From: Deltaproteobacteria bacterium
Lineage (GTDB): Bacteria; Myxococcota_A; Polyangia; Haliangiales; JADYYK01
Direction: 5' to 3'
DNA: 47,478 bases
Assembly (NCBI GenBank): GCA_020853705.1
Contig: JADYYK010000096.1
Span: 1 to 47,478 of the forward strand
Positions 1 to 11,517 of this stretch are shown here, in pieces. Numbering within the stretch: the stretch's first letter is position 1; the number at the start of each line of letters is the position of its first letter. The notes beneath the pieces were generated by a model, which saw only the letters and a list, made by a program, of their open reading frames with translations, was not told the origin of the DNA and searched no databases. Made by a program: the position numbers and the translations under genes.

Positions 1-74
1 AGCTGGCCCGAGCCGAGGTAGCGCTGAGCGATTCGCGCCGAGTGTTCCAGGACCCGCTGCTTGTCACGCGCCAT
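1..74 (-). CDS. N-terminus of an unidentified protein (cut by window edge)
   Basis: Only 24 codons are present, reading MARDKQRVLEHSARIAQRYL followed by GSGQ. The ATG at 72-74 has a strong ribosome binding site upstream on the minus strand (GGGGGAGGTG). The opening resembles the first helix of myxobacterial tetratricopeptide-repeat proteins that start M-x-D-K-x-x-x-L, but too little is visible to call a family. It lies downstream of cdnL on the same strand after about 130 bases, so it could be cotranscribed with it. Confidence 0.55.
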   Translation of the reverse strand, partial: MARDKQRVLEHSARIAQRYLGSGQ

Positions 75-208
75 GAGACGACACCTCCCCCTGGGCGACT
101 GCCCAGACAGGGAGGGTCTTCGTCAGTGCAGCGCAGTTGTTGCGTGCGAGGCGGGTGGTGCCGGGTGGTGGTGCCAGGGTGCGTGGTGCGTGGTGCGGGA
201 GGCGGGGA
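75..208. other. Short GT-rich intergenic stretch
   Basis: The gap between the cdnL stop and the next minus-strand start holds imperfect tandem GGTGGTG/GCGTGGTGC units at about 157-200. I see no convincing gene or terminator in it. The repeats may be slippage-derived spacer. Confidence 0.4.
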
Positions 209-697
209 CTAGGCAGCGAAGATCGAGTCGAGCTCCTTCTCGATCTTCTGCTCCTTGGTCTTCTTGGCGACCGCCAGCTCCTTGACCAGGAGCATGCGGG
301 CGGTGTCGAGCATCTTGCGCTCGCCGAACGAGAGGTCCTTGTCGCCCTTGAGCAGGGACAGGTCGCGCAGAACCTCGGCGATCTCGAACACGGAGCCAGT
401 CTTGATCTTCTCCATGTACTCGCGATGCCGGCGGTTCCAGGTCTGACCCTCGACCGAGATCTCCTTTGAGCGAAGGATATCGTAGACTTCGCTCACCTCA
501 GAGGAGTTGATCACGGCCCGCAGCCCGACCGTGTCGGCGTTGCGCGTCGGGACCATGATCTTCATCCCAGTATCGAGAATCTTGAGGATGTAGAAGGTGT
601 GGCTGGCCCCGCTGATGTTGCGGGTCTCGACACCGACGACCTCTGCGACACCATGCGCGGGATAGACCGCCTTGTCGCCAATCCGGAAGTTCACCAT
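209..697 (-). CDS. cdnL: CdnL/CarD-family RNA polymerase-binding regulator
   Basis: 162 residues, close to the length of Myxococcus xanthus CdnL. Residues about 1-60 form the Tudor-like RNA polymerase interaction domain (FRIGDKAVYPAHGVAEV is typical). The rest is the helical domain with the conserved tryptophan, W87 in QTWNRRHREY, which in mycobacterial and Thermus CarD wedges into the upstream edge of the -10 bubble. CdnL stabilises open complexes at promoters such as those of rRNA genes. The start is set by GGGAGGTAG upstream of ATG. There is no acidic or AT-hook tail, so this is CdnL-type rather than the long M. xanthus CarD. An AT-hook protein is encoded separately at 13185-14051. Confidence 0.93.
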   Translation of the reverse strand: MVNFRIGDKAVYPAHGVAEVVGVETRNISGASHTFYILKILDTGMKIMVPTRNADTVGLRAVINSSEVSEVYDILRSKEISVEGQTWNRRHREYMEKIKTGSVFEIAEVLRDLSLLKGDKDLSFGERKMLDTARMLLVKELAVAKKTKEQKIEKELDSIFAA

Positions 698-891
698 TCG
701 TGACTACCTCCCTGTAGAAGGCACAAAAATCGAGCGACGAAGACGATAACACGGCGCGGCAATCACTTCAATCATTAACCCATGACGAAGTGCGCGTAGC
801 TGCACGGAGAACGCACCGCGGCGTGGCCGCGGTCACTGCGTCAAAACTGGCAAATTCGGTAATGGTTTCAGTGGCCCACGGGGAGTGTGGG

Positions 892-2364
<1,473 letters not shown>

Positions 2365-2457
2365 GGAGCGGGAAGGGTAGACAGCGGTATTTGCTTTGTA
2401 AAGCGTGTTCAGGTTCGGAACCGTCGAGGCCAGCAGAATGGTCGCCGGGTGAGGCTT

Positions 2458-2494
2458 TGATCGCGATCATTTAGCAAATGATCGATCAATTGAT
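2458..2494. promoter_or_regulatory. Cluster of overlapping AT-rich palindromes
   Basis: Four perfect dyads interlock here: TGATCGCGATCA (2458-2469), ATCATTT-agc-AAATGAT (2466-2482), TGATCGATCA (2479-2488) and ATCAATTGAT (2485-2494). The block is strikingly AT-rich in a roughly 70 percent GC neighbourhood. It sits between pepA and the divergent Lys-rich gene, just upstream of a candidate -35 box. It looks like a compound operator, but the regulator is unknown. Confidence 0.45.
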
Positions 2495-2516
2495 GCAAAG
2501 TGATGGGTCTCTGGTG

Positions 2517-2546
2517 TTGACGCGGTAATGGCCCATACGCTAAGTT
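2517..2546 (+). promoter_or_regulatory. Candidate sigma-70-type promoter for the Lys-rich protein
   Basis: TTGACG (2517-2522) and TAAGTT (2541-2546) are separated by 18 bases, 25 bases before the ATG at 2572. This is a visual match only. Confidence 0.4.
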
Positions 2547-2571
2547 GGAATCACCCGAGGGGTGGACCGCC

Positions 2572-2871
2572 ATGGCCAAGCCGAAGAAGAAGCCGACCAA
2601 GAGCGCAAAGAAGCCGGCCAAGTCGAAGCAGCCCGCCAAGGCGAAGCCGAAGGCCAAGCCGAAGAAGCCCGCCAAGCCCACCAAGCCGGTCAGGCCCGCC
2701 AAGCCAGCGAAGAAGAAGCCCGCCGCGAAGAAGCCGGTGGCAGTGAAGAAGCCAGTCGTCTCGATCAAGGCGCCGGCCCCGGCCGTGGTGGAGCCCGAGA
2801 TCGACGAGCAGGCGCCCGGCGCGCCGCCGCCGCTGCCGACGCCGAGCTTCTCGTTCACCATCTCCAACTGA
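2572..2871 (+). CDS. Lys/Pro/Ala-rich histone H1-like protein
   Basis: 99 residues, almost entirely K, P and A in short KKPAK/KPAKPT-type units up to about residue 70, then a neutral, Pro-rich tail ending in SFSFTISN. The ATG at 2572 is preferred over an in-frame upstream ATG at 2545 because CCCGAGGGG lies upstream of it. Such tails resemble eukaryotic H1 C-termini and bacterial HU/H1-like nucleoid proteins, so nonspecific nucleic acid binding is likely (inference from composition). No folded domain is visible. The opposite strand has a long Gly/Phe-rich shadow frame that I do not accept. Confidence 0.75.
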   Translation: MAKPKKKPTKSAKKPAKSKQPAKAKPKAKPKKPAKPTKPVRPAKPAKKKPAAKKPVAVKKPVVSIKAPAPAVVEPEIDEQAPGAPPPLPTPSFSFTISN

Positions 2872-2876
2872 GCGCG

Positions 2877-4334
2877 CTACGGCCTGGCTGCTGGCCGCTG
2901 CGCCAGCAGGCGCGCCAGGCGCTCTTCGTCCATGCGGATGCGGATGGTCTTGGCGCTGGCCATGGTGACGAGGCCGGGCGCGTCGCGGCCGGCTCGGCGC
3001 ACGTGCTTGCGATAGGTGTAGCTGACGTCGACGCCTGACTCGGGTGCGGTGCGCGCCTGGCTGTAGTGCGCGGCCAGCGTGGCGGCGTCGAGCAGGGTGG
3101 CCTCGACGATGGCGCGACCGGCGCCGAGGCGCACGATGACGTGGGAGCCGGGGACCTCGCGGGCGTGCAGCCAGAGGTCATTGCCGCGGGCGTGGCGGAA
3201 GGTGAGCTCGTCGTTCTGGCGTGCGCCCTTGCCGACCAGGATGGTGTCGCCGGCGGCGGAGACGAACTCGTGGTAGGGCAGCGCGGCGCGCTCGCGGACG
3301 TCGCGCTGTTCGCGGGCGCTGCGCGGGGGCGCGGCGGGGAGCGTGGTCTCGACGGTGCGGGCCAGCGCGCGCAGGGCCTCGAGGTCGTCGTGGACCTCGG
3401 GGGCGGCCAGCTTGGTGGCGAGGTGGTCGAGGTGGGCGGCGCGCGCGTGGGCCTGGGCCAGGCGCTGGTCGATGGTGGCCAGGCTGCCCGCCATCTTCTT
3501 GTGCAGCTGGTAGAAGCGCGCGGCGTTGTCGCGCGGGGCGCGTGCGGGGTCGAGCGGGATGTCGAGCGGGGCGCCGTCGGTGAAGTCGTCGGGCAGCGTG
3601 ACCGCGCTGGCGCCGCGCGGCACCTCGCGCAGGTGGGCGAGCAGGAGGTCGCCATACTTGCGGTACAGCTGGGCGGCCTCGGCGCGGGCGCGGTCGGCGT
3701 CGAGCGCGGCGATGAGGCGGGTGGTGCGGGTGCGCGCGCGGTCGACCGTGGTGGTGAGCGAGCGCAGCAGGGTGGTGCGCTCGAGCTCCTCCTCCAGGAC
3801 GGAGTAGGCGGCGGCGATGCGCGAGGAGGTGCCGGGCGGTGGGCCGAAGCGATCGCGACCGCGCCACGACGCGGCCGGGGCGGCGGGGTCGGCGAGCAGC
3901 GGCTGGTAGGGCTGGCCGGCCAGCAGGGTGCGCTTGCCGGCCGTGGGGTGCAGCGCGGCGACGATGCTGTCGTCGGGCGCGACCAGGATCAGGTTGGGCA
4001 GCGTGCTGAGCTCGGCGATGAGGCGAATCGAGCCGAAATCGAGGGTCAGGACGCGGTCACCGGGGGTGGCGCTGGCGGCGACCAGGCGGCCGGTGCGCAG
4101 CTCCTTGCGCAGCGACAGCGCGAACGGGGACGGCGGGGATTCGACCGGCTTTTGGTGCGGGACCAGGTGGACGCGGGCGACGCGGGGGCGGGCGCACAGG
4201 AGGAGGTCGTGATCACGCGTGGTGAGCAGGAAGGTCAGCTCGCCCAGCTGGCGGACCCGCGCCACCGAGGCGCCGAGGAGGCTGGACGAAAGCTCGGTCG
4301 CGACATGCGCGAGCTCGACGTCCGACAGGCTCAC
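2877..4334 (-). CDS. rqcH: NFACT-family ribosome quality control protein RqcH
   Basis: 485 residues, somewhat shorter than the roughly 570 of Bacillus RqcH. The family binds stalled 50S-nascent chain complexes with tRNA-Ala and adds C-terminal alanine tails that mark the chain for degradation. The N-terminal NFACT-N part holds the conserved Asp-Arg pair (D93-R94 in GDRVLTL) that corresponds to the tRNA-contacting DR of RqcH. Residues about 270-330 are coiled coil. The C-terminal NFACT-R domain runs about 355-465 with DLWLHAREVPGSHVIVR. It starts with GTG, whose last bases overlap the stop of the upstream DUF72 gene (GTGA), implying translational coupling. This genome also has tmRNA (ssrA, below), so both rescue routes are present. 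Confidence 0.88.
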   Translation of the reverse strand: MSLSDVELAHVATELSSSLLGASVARVRQLGELTFLLTTRDHDLLLCARPRVARVHLVPHQKPVESPPSPFALSLRKELRTGRLVAASATPGDRVLTLDFGSIRLIAELSTLPNLILVAPDDSIVAALHPTAGKRTLLAGQPYQPLLADPAAPAASWRGRDRFGPPPGTSSRIAAAYSVLEEELERTTLLRSLTTTVDRARTRTTRLIAALDADRARAEAAQLYRKYGDLLLAHLREVPRGASAVTLPDDFTDGAPLDIPLDPARAPRDNAARFYQLHKKMAGSLATIDQRLAQAHARAAHLDHLATKLAAPEVHDDLEALRALARTVETTLPAAPPRSAREQRDVRERAALPYHEFVSAAGDTILVGKGARQNDELTFRHARGNDLWLHAREVPGSHVIVRLGAGRAIVEATLLDAATLAAHYSQARTAPESGVDVSYTYRKHVRRAGRDAPGLVTMASAKTIRIRMDEERLARLLAQRPAARP

Positions 4335-5200
4335 TCGTCTTCGTCCTCGTCGTCTTCGTCGTCTTCGTCCTCGTCGTCCTCGTCCTCGTCCTCGTCGTCG
4401 TCGTCCGCATCGTCCGCATCGTCCGCGTCGTCGTCATCCGCGTCGTCGTCGTCGTCCGCGTCGTCTGAGGCGGCGGCCAGCAGCTCGTCCTTCAGGGCCA
4501 GGAAGCGCTCGGCGTCCTTGGTCGCCATCGGGGTCTCGAACAGGACATAGGCCTCGCGCGCGCCCGCGCAGGCCAGCAGCACCTTCTCGAGCTGGCGCTC
4601 CGAGATGCGGGAGTTGCCGAGGCCGCGCACGCGCAGCACGACGACCTCGGCGCCGCTCGGCTCCAGCTCATCGGCGGGGTCGCCCAGGGGATCCTCGGCC
4701 AGCACCACCCCGGCGTCGGTTGCCAGCTTGAGCGCGGCCTTGCGCTCCCACAGGCCGCGCGGCTCCCACACCAGGGTGCGGCCGGCGCGCTCGACACCCT
4801 TGAAGAAGCGCAGCACCGCCTCGCGGTTGCTCGCGGTCGGGGTGAAGCTGGGCGGGGTCTCGACGATGATCAGCTGCGCCTCCAGGGCCTCGGCCGCCTT
4901 CAGCGTCTCGGCCCAGCCGGCGCGCACCTCGGCGCTGTCCTGCAGGTGCCCCATCTCGAGGGCCGCCTGCGGGGTCGGCTTCGGGACCAGGCGTGCGTGC
5001 GGAGGCGAACCCACCGGGTGGGTCACCGTCTGCAGCGCGCGCATCGCGAAGACGCAGTCCTTGGGAGCGCCGACCCGCAGCTTCTTGAGGGTCGCCGCGC
5101 GCAGCGGGCTGAGGAACGTGTCCGCGATCTCGACGAAGGAGAACTTCGCGAAGTAGCGCGCTTTCGGGATGTGGAAGCCAACGCAGCCGACGTGCAACAT
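4331..5200 (-). CDS. DUF72 (YecE-like) protein with acidic tail
   Basis: 289 residues from the ATG at 5198-5200. A GTG at 5225-5227 would add nine residues, but homologues begin close to the MLHVGCVGF strand. The TIM-barrel-like DUF72 features are visible: an early G-x-x-G strand, FAMRALQTVTHP, LIIVETPPSF, a WEPRG segment after a helix, and VLRVRGLGNS near the end. Biochemical function of DUF72 is not established. The last about 40 residues are almost pure Asp/Glu, encoded by an imperfect GTC/TCG microsatellite at about 4333-4470, which is unusual for the family. The stop overlaps the rqcH start by four bases. Confidence 0.8.
   Translation of the reverse strand: MLHVGCVGFHIPKARYFAKFSFVEIADTFLSPLRAATLKKLRVGAPKDCVFAMRALQTVTHPVGSPPHARLVPKPTPQAALEMGHLQDSAEVRAGWAETLKAAEALEAQLIIVETPPSFTPTASNREAVLRFFKGVERAGRTLVWEPRGLWERKAALKLATDAGVVLAEDPLGDPADELEPSGAEVVVLRVRGLGNSRISERQLEKVLLACAGAREAYVLFETPMATKDAERFLALKDELLAAASDDADDDDDADDDDADDADDADDDDEDEDEDDEDEDDEDDEDEDE
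4333..4470. repeat. GTC/GTCC/TTC microsatellite encoding a poly-Asp/Glu tail
   Basis: An imperfect trinucleotide tract codes for the acidic C-terminus of the DUF72 protein. Such tracts change length by slippage, so tail length may vary between strains without breaking the frame. Confidence 0.7.
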
Positions 5201-5274
5201 GAGGCGCTCGTGTACCACGAAACGCACGTTGACTTCGCCCTGCCTCGCGGGTATCCCCGAGGTCGGAGGGGCGC

Positions 5275-5919
5275 ATGAAGTTCTTCATCGACACCGCGGA
5301 CGTCGCCGAGATCAAGGAAGTCAACGCGATGGGCCTGCTGGACGGGGTGACCACCAACCCGTCGCTGGTCGCCAAGACGGGGCGCAAGTTCAAGGACGTC
5401 CTGCTCGAGATCTGCGACATCGTGAAGGGCCCGGTGTCGGCCGAGGTCACGTCGACCGACTACGCCGGCATGTTGAAGGAGGCGCACGAGTTCGCCGCCC
5501 TGCGCACCAACATCGTCATCAAGGTGCCGCTCATCCCCGAGGGGCTGAAGGTCGTCAAGACGCTGACCGGCGAGGGCATCAAGACCAACGTCACGCTGTG
5601 CTTCTCGCCGACGCAGGCGCTGCTGGCCGCCAAGGCGGGCGCGACCTACATCTCGCCGTTCGTCGGGCGCATCGACGACATCGCCGACGCCGGCATGGAT
5701 CTGGTCGCCAAGATCTGCAAGATCTACCGCAATTATGGCTACACCACGGAGGTCCTGGTGGCCTCGGTGCGCGGCCCGATGCATGTCGTCGAGGCCGCCG
5801 AGCTGGGCGCCCACGTGGTGACCTGCCCGTTCGGCGTGCTCAAGCAGCTGACCCAGCACCCGCTGACCGACATCGGCCTGGCCAAGTTCCTGAAGGATTG
5901 GGAAAAGGTCCCCAAGTAG
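5275..5919 (+). CDS. tal: Transaldolase / fructose-6-phosphate aldolase family (short type)
   Basis: 214 residues, the length of the short TalC/FSA-type class I aldolases. The Schiff-base lysine is K83 in [12 protein letters not shown]. Other family residues are D6 in [10 protein letters not shown] and N28 in GVTTNPS. C-terminal motifs [22 protein letters not shown] and ASVRGPMHV are intact. It interconverts pentose-phosphate sugars, or cleaves fructose 6-phosphate if FSA-like; the two cannot be separated by eye. GTCGGAGGGG precedes the ATG. A small membrane protein gene follows 18 bases later and is probably cotranscribed. Confidence 0.92.
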   Translation: MKFFIDTADVAEIKEVNAMGLLDGVTTNPSLVAKTGRKFKDVLLEICDIVKGPVSAEVTSTDYAGMLKEAHEFAALRTNIVIKVPLIPEGLKVVKTLTGEGIKTNVTLCFSPTQALLAAKAGATYISPFVGRIDDIADAGMDLVAKICKIYRNYGYTTEVLVASVRGPMHVVEAAELGAHVVTCPFGVLKQLTQHPLTDIGLAKFLKDWEKVPK

Positions 5920-5937
5920 GGTAAGGATCGGTCACCC

Positions 5938-6243
5938 ATGGCGCTCGGCATCGGCGAACAGAAGGGCTTTTACGACGACAAGCGGCAGTTCCAGGGCAAG
6001 GACCTGTCCGCCGCGGCTCCCAAGAGCGAGCCGAAATATGACAGCGTCATCAGGCTGTCGTTCGTCGTCGCGGGCCTGGTCGGCTTCCTGATCATCGTGG
6101 CGTTCTGGTCGCGCGTGCTGCGCAAGCCGCAGCACCACCTGCCCGACCCCGACAAGGTCAAGAAGCAGTACTCGGTGCCGCTGTACCAGGTCTCCGACCC
6201 CGAGGCCGACCGCAAGAAGCCCGAGCCGCCGAAGAAGAAGTAG
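5938..6243 (+). CDS. Small single-pass membrane protein, unknown
   Basis: 101 residues: a polar N-terminus of about 38, one transmembrane helix at about 39-60 (VIRLSFVVAGLVGFLIIVAF), then a basic, Pro-rich tail ending PEPPKKK. I do not recognise a family. The 18-base gap after the transaldolase gene suggests an operon, and AAGGA lies upstream of the ATG. Confidence 0.7.
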   Translation: MALGIGEQKGFYDDKRQFQGKDLSAAAPKSEPKYDSVIRLSFVVAGLVGFLIIVAFWSRVLRKPQHHLPDPDKVKKQYSVPLYQVSDPEADRKKPEPPKKK

Positions 6244-6263
6244 GGCGCAGGCGCTCCGCCCGC

Positions 6264-6773
6264 TCACCAGGTGAGGCGCAGCCCGGTGAGCTTGGTGTCG
6301 TCGCTGGCCTTGGTCAGCGTCGGGGTGCAGAAGCGCGGATCGATGCGCAGGAGCTGCAGCGCGATCAGCCAGGCGCCGGCCTGCAAGGTGCCGCCAGCGA
6401 TCTGGAAGGTGTCGGGCTTGATGGTGGCGTCGATGGCCCCGGCGGCGTCGAGCGCCCAGCCGCCGAACACCGCGGTGCCGCCGACCGCAGGACCGATCAG
6501 CGCGACATAGAGCGGCCACTTGTGGCGCTGGGTCAGCCCCACGAAGGTCGCGCCATAGAGCACGCCGCCCCCGATCGACACGTAGTACTTGTCCTTCCAC
6601 GGCAGGTCCCCGGTCGCCGCGGCGATGGGCTGCACCGCGTGCATCACGGTGATGCCCGCCATCAGGCCCTGGATCTGGCCCCAGCGGGTGTTGACCAGGG
6701 TGGGGCTCGCGTTCTTGCGCAGGCACCCGCTGGCGAGACACAGGACCAGCACCAGCCCACTGATGCCTCTCAT
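6264..6773 (-). CDS. Putative lipoprotein with hydrophobic helices
   Basis: 169 residues beginning with a signal peptide and a lipobox, LASGC at 14-18. Several Gly/Ala-rich hydrophobic segments follow (about 36-55, 66-80, 90-110 and 126-142), so it may be membrane-embedded rather than a free lipoprotein. I do not recognise a family. It lies downstream of the TetR-type regulator on the same strand (49-base gap) and may be cotranscribed with it. Confidence 0.65.
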   Translation of the reverse strand: MRGISGLVLVLCLASGCLRKNASPTLVNTRWGQIQGLMAGITVMHAVQPIAAATGDLPWKDKYYVSIGGGVLYGATFVGLTQRHKWPLYVALIGPAVGGTAVFGGWALDAAGAIDATIKPDTFQIAGGTLQAGAWLIALQLLRIDPRFCTPTLTKASDDTKLTGLRLTW

Positions 6774-6822
6774 GGCGAGCCCGTCATGACGACTCCTGGT
6801 CTGGCGTGGGCCTGCTGCGCGA

Positions 6823-7443
6823 CTAGCGCGCGCGCAGGCCTTCGAAGGCGATGAACAGCATCTGATCGACGACCTGCTCGGGCGGCGGCAGCACGCCCGG
6901 GGTCTCCAGCATGGTCAGCAGCACGCGCTCGACCATGCCGATGTGCGCGTAGGCCGTCAGCATGGGGTCGACCGCGCGGAACATGCCCAGCGAGATGCCG
7001 AGCTTGATGTTGTCGGCCTCGACCTCGGCGATGTCGCGGTAAAAGCCCTGGATCATCTGCTCCAGCTCGCGATCGAGGCCCATCGACTCGCGGTAGGTCA
7101 GGCGCGCCAGGTCGCGGTTCTCGATGAAGACACGCATCAGCTCGCGCGCGGCCTGCTGGGCGCGGGCCAGGAAGGCGGCGCCGTCGGCGACGTCCTGCGC
7201 CACCGAGCGACCGACGTCCTTCACCAGCTGCAGGAAGTGGCGCACCACCTCGTAGTAGATCGCCCGCTTCTCGTCGAAGTAGAGGTAGAAGGTGCCCTTG
7301 GCGACGCCGGCGGCCTTGGTGATGTCGTCGACCGTGGTGGCGTGGTAGCCCTTCTTGGCGAACACGTCCTTGGCGGCGGCGATGAGCTGGGTGGTGCGCT
7401 CGTCGCGCGGCACCGGGCGGGCGCGCTTGGTCTTGGGGGGCAC
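6823..7443 (-). CDS. TetR/AcrR-family transcriptional regulator
   Basis: Starting at the GTG at 7441-7443, the protein is 206 residues. A longer frame from the ATG at 7549-7551 would run across the divergent gene's start and adds a low-complexity leader, so I reject it. The N-terminal helix-turn-helix is clear: LIAAAKDVFAKKGYHATTVD followed by DITKAAGVAKGTFYLYFDEK. The C-terminal all-helical ligand domain is unspecific. The divergent lipoprotein and trmB operon starts about 100 bases away. A perfect inverted repeat in between (7493-7517) is the natural operator candidate. TetR proteins usually repress themselves and their divergent neighbour. Confidence 0.9.
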   Translation of the reverse strand: MPPKTKRARPVPRDERTTQLIAAAKDVFAKKGYHATTVDDITKAAGVAKGTFYLYFDEKRAIYYEVVRHFLQLVKDVGRSVAQDVADGAAFLARAQQAARELMRVFIENRDLARLTYRESMGLDRELEQMIQGFYRDIAEVEADNIKLGISLGMFRAVDPMLTAYAHIGMVERVLLTMLETPGVLPPPEQVVDQMLFIAFEGLRAR

Positions 7444-7492
7444 GCGGCGATGATTGCCCTGGGGCTGAGCCGCGGTCAAGAACGGCCTGCCG

Positions 7493-7517
7493 AAAACCGC
7501 CGGTTTGACGCGGTTTT
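7493..7517. promoter_or_regulatory. Inverted repeat, candidate TetR operator
   Basis: AAAACCGC (7493-7500) and GCGGTTTT (7510-7517) form a perfect 8-base dyad around nine bases. A nested AAACC/GGTTT dyad overlaps the left half. It lies in the intergenic space between the tetR-type gene and the divergent lipoprotein gene. Size and position fit a TetR dimer site; binding is inferred. Confidence 0.55.
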
Positions 7518-7541
7518 GTGCGGGTGTTAGGGTCCGGCCCG

Positions 7542-7997
7542 ATGCGCTCACGGCTGATCATGGTGGCGTTTGCGGCGCTGTCCGCGCTGGCGCTGGTCGG
7601 CTGTGGCGACGACGACGGCGATTCCGACCTGCCGCGCCTCGACGAGCTGGCGCCCGCGCGCGGCGTGCCGGGCGAGTGTGTGCACGTGCTCGGGGTGCGC
7701 TTCGGCGCTGGCGGCGACGACGGCGGGCTGCGCGACGGCGGCAGCGCCCTGGTCGCGGACGCCGGGGTGCGCCTGGACGGTGGGCCGTCGCGTGACGCCA
7801 GCACCGCGCTGTGCTTCGCTGGCGAGCCGGCCCCGGTGGGCGGCACGGTCAGCTTCGGCGGCCGCGCCGCGCGCGTGCTGGGCTGGAGCGACACCCGCAT
7901 CGTGGTGGTCATCCCGGGCGGCGCCAGCGGCGCGACGCAGGTCGTGGTCAACGCCGACGGCCGGTCGTCGAACGCGCGTCCGTTCCAGATCGAATAG
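7542..7997 (+). CDS. Lipoprotein with IPT/TIG-like domain
   Basis: 151 residues from the ATG at 7542; an in-frame upstream ATG at 7518 is less likely because the signal peptide begins at MRSRL. The lipobox is LALVGC. An Asp/Gly-rich linker leads to one Ig-like fold: an ARGVPGECVHVLGVRF strand, GTVSFGGRAARVLGWSDTRI and VVVIPGGASGATQVVVNADG are typical of IPT/TIG domains (immunoglobulin-like, often in surface proteins). A cell-surface binding or structural role is inferred. Its stop is one base before the TTG start of trmB. Confidence 0.75.
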   Translation: MRSRLIMVAFAALSALALVGCGDDDGDSDLPRLDELAPARGVPGECVHVLGVRFGAGGDDGGLRDGGSALVADAGVRLDGGPSRDASTALCFAGEPAPVGGTVSFGGRAARVLGWSDTRIVVVIPGGASGATQVVVNADGRSSNARPFQIE

Positions 7998-7998
7998 C

Positions 7999-8622
7999 TT
8001 GTCGTCACGCCTTCGCATCCGGCAGCACGTCAACCCGCTGCGCGCCGAGTACCAGAAGGTGCGCGCCACCGCGGTGGCGCTGCCGCCGGGACGTCCGCTC
8101 GAGGTCGAGCTGGGCTGCGCCGACGCACGCTTCACGCTGGAGCGCGCCAGCGCCGAGCCCGAGCGCACCTTCGTGGGCCTCGAGATCCGCGAGGAGATGG
8201 TCCACTTCGTCAACCGCAAGGCGCGCGCGGCGGGCCTCGACAATGCGCTGCTGGTGTTCGCCAACATGAACTTCGACCTGCCGGCGCTGTTCGCGCAGCA
8301 CCCGGTGGCGCGCTACCACCTGCTGTTCCCCGACCCCTGGTTCAAGAAGCGCCACCACAAGCGGCGCGTGGTCAACCCCGAGCTGATGGCCGACCTGCAC
8401 AGCACGCTGGAGCCGGGCGGCGAGGTCTCGTTCGCCAGCGACGTCTGGGACGTCGCGCTGGATGCCATGGCGGTGTTCGAGGAGCGCGACGACCTGTTCG
8501 TCAACATGCGCGGGCCGTGGAGCTTCTGGCCCGGCAGTCCGTTCGCGGCGCGCTCGCGACGCGACCTGGCCTGTCAGCGCAAGGGCTGGCCGGTCTGGCG
8601 CATGCGCTATCTGAAGAAGTAG
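7999..8622 (+). CDS. trmB: tRNA (guanine-N7-)-methyltransferase
   Basis: 207 residues if the TTG at 7999-8001 is the start, which places RLRIRQHVNPL at the N-terminus as in other TrmB proteins. No ATG or GTG occurs upstream of the conserved region in this frame without entering the preceding gene. The class I methyltransferase motifs are LEVELGCADARFTLERA (SAM binding), FVGLEIREEMV, and the TrmB hallmark LLFPDPWFKKRHHKRRVV. It methylates G46 in the variable loop of tRNAs using S-adenosylmethionine. Its reading frame follows the lipoprotein gene after one base, suggesting coupled translation. Confidence 0.9.
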   Translation: MSSRLRIRQHVNPLRAEYQKVRATAVALPPGRPLEVELGCADARFTLERASAEPERTFVGLEIREEMVHFVNRKARAAGLDNALLVFANMNFDLPALFAQHPVARYHLLFPDPWFKKRHHKRRVVNPELMADLHSTLEPGGEVSFASDVWDVALDAMAVFEERDDLFVNMRGPWSFWPGSPFAARSRRDLACQRKGWPVWRMRYLKK

Positions 8623-8644
8623 GGAGGGTCGAGGGCCGAGGCGA

Positions 8645-9457
8645 CTACTGCGCGGCGGCGCCGAGCACGAAGATCAGCTTGCGTGCGCCACCGTCGATTG
8701 ACAGGGCGTCAACCACGTCCTGCGTGGTGACCCCGGCCTCGGCGCCGAGGTGCAGCACCGCGGTGGAGCCGGCGGCCAGATCCTGCAGCGCCTTGCCCAG
8801 CGAGGCGGCGTCCAGCGGCCCCAGCATGGTGCCGGGCTTGTCGCTGACGAAGGCGGCCAGCGAGGCGGCGTGGCCCGGCATCAGGGTCAGCTTGAAGTCG
8901 CCCGCGCCGGGCGCGGCCAGGGCCTGACCGCGGCAGCTGCCCACCATGGGTGCGCAGGCCAGCAGCGTGGTGTCGCTGCCGGGGCCGGCCACGCGCAGGT
9001 GCAGCTCGGGGCGCGCGGCGCTGGCGGCGCCCTGGGCCGCGACCTCCAGCATGGTGAACGAGGTGTCGGCGCTGGCAGCGATGACGACGCTGGTGCCGGG
9101 CGCGGCCTTGGCGACCGCCTCGGCGATGGCGTCGCCCCACACGAAGGCGCCCTCGCCGGCGGGCGGCGTGGTGAAGGCGCCGATGGCCTCGTCGCCGACC
9201 TTGATGGCCAGCGGCTCGAGGTCGACCACGGGGGCGCCCATCGGCGCCGGCACGCCGGCCAGCGTGGTCCTGGCCAGCACCTTGGGCGCGTCGGGGACCA
9301 CGGGCTCGGCGCTGCCGGCGTCGGGGTCGGCGCCGCTGACCGGGCGACGGTCGCCGGGACGCAGGTCGACCTCGGTCTGCTTGGGGGCCTTGTCCTTCTT
9401 GCAGCCAGCCAGCGCGCACAGCGCCAGCGCGATCGCGATGCTCGATTTCACCTTCAC
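8645..9457 (-). CDS. Putative lipoprotein, unknown (weakly ExbD-like segments)
   Basis: 270 residues with a signal peptide and a lipobox, LCALAGC, ending near residue 19, then a charged Asp/Pro linker to about 60. The body has two stretches with the alternation of ExbD/TolR periplasmic domains: a VVIAAS strand plus helix near 123-140, and VLHLGAEAGVTTQDVVDAL near the C-terminus. That likeness is only suggestive, and no transmembrane anchor of ExbD type exists. It starts ten bases after the end of uvrB on the same strand and may be read from the same transcript. Confidence 0.65.
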   Translation of the reverse strand: MKVKSSIAIALALCALAGCKKDKAPKQTEVDLRPGDRRPVSGADPDAGSAEPVVPDAPKVLARTTLAGVPAPMGAPVVDLEPLAIKVGDEAIGAFTTPPAGEGAFVWGDAIAEAVAKAAPGTSVVIAASADTSFTMLEVAAQGAASAARPELHLRVAGPGSDTTLLACAPMVGSCRGQALAAPGAGDFKLTLMPGHAASLAAFVSDKPGTMLGPLDAASLGKALQDLAAGSTAVLHLGAEAGVTTQDVVDALSIDGGARKLIFVLGAAAQ

Positions 9458-9466
9458 CGGGGCTCC

Positions 9467-11491
<2,025 letters not shown>

Positions 11492-11517
11492 GGCTGGGAC
11501 AATATAGACGACCGACG

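Noticed and set aside
862..891. Terminator after pepA
   Set aside because: Only a five-base GTGGG/CCCAC dyad without a T-run is seen, too weak to call.
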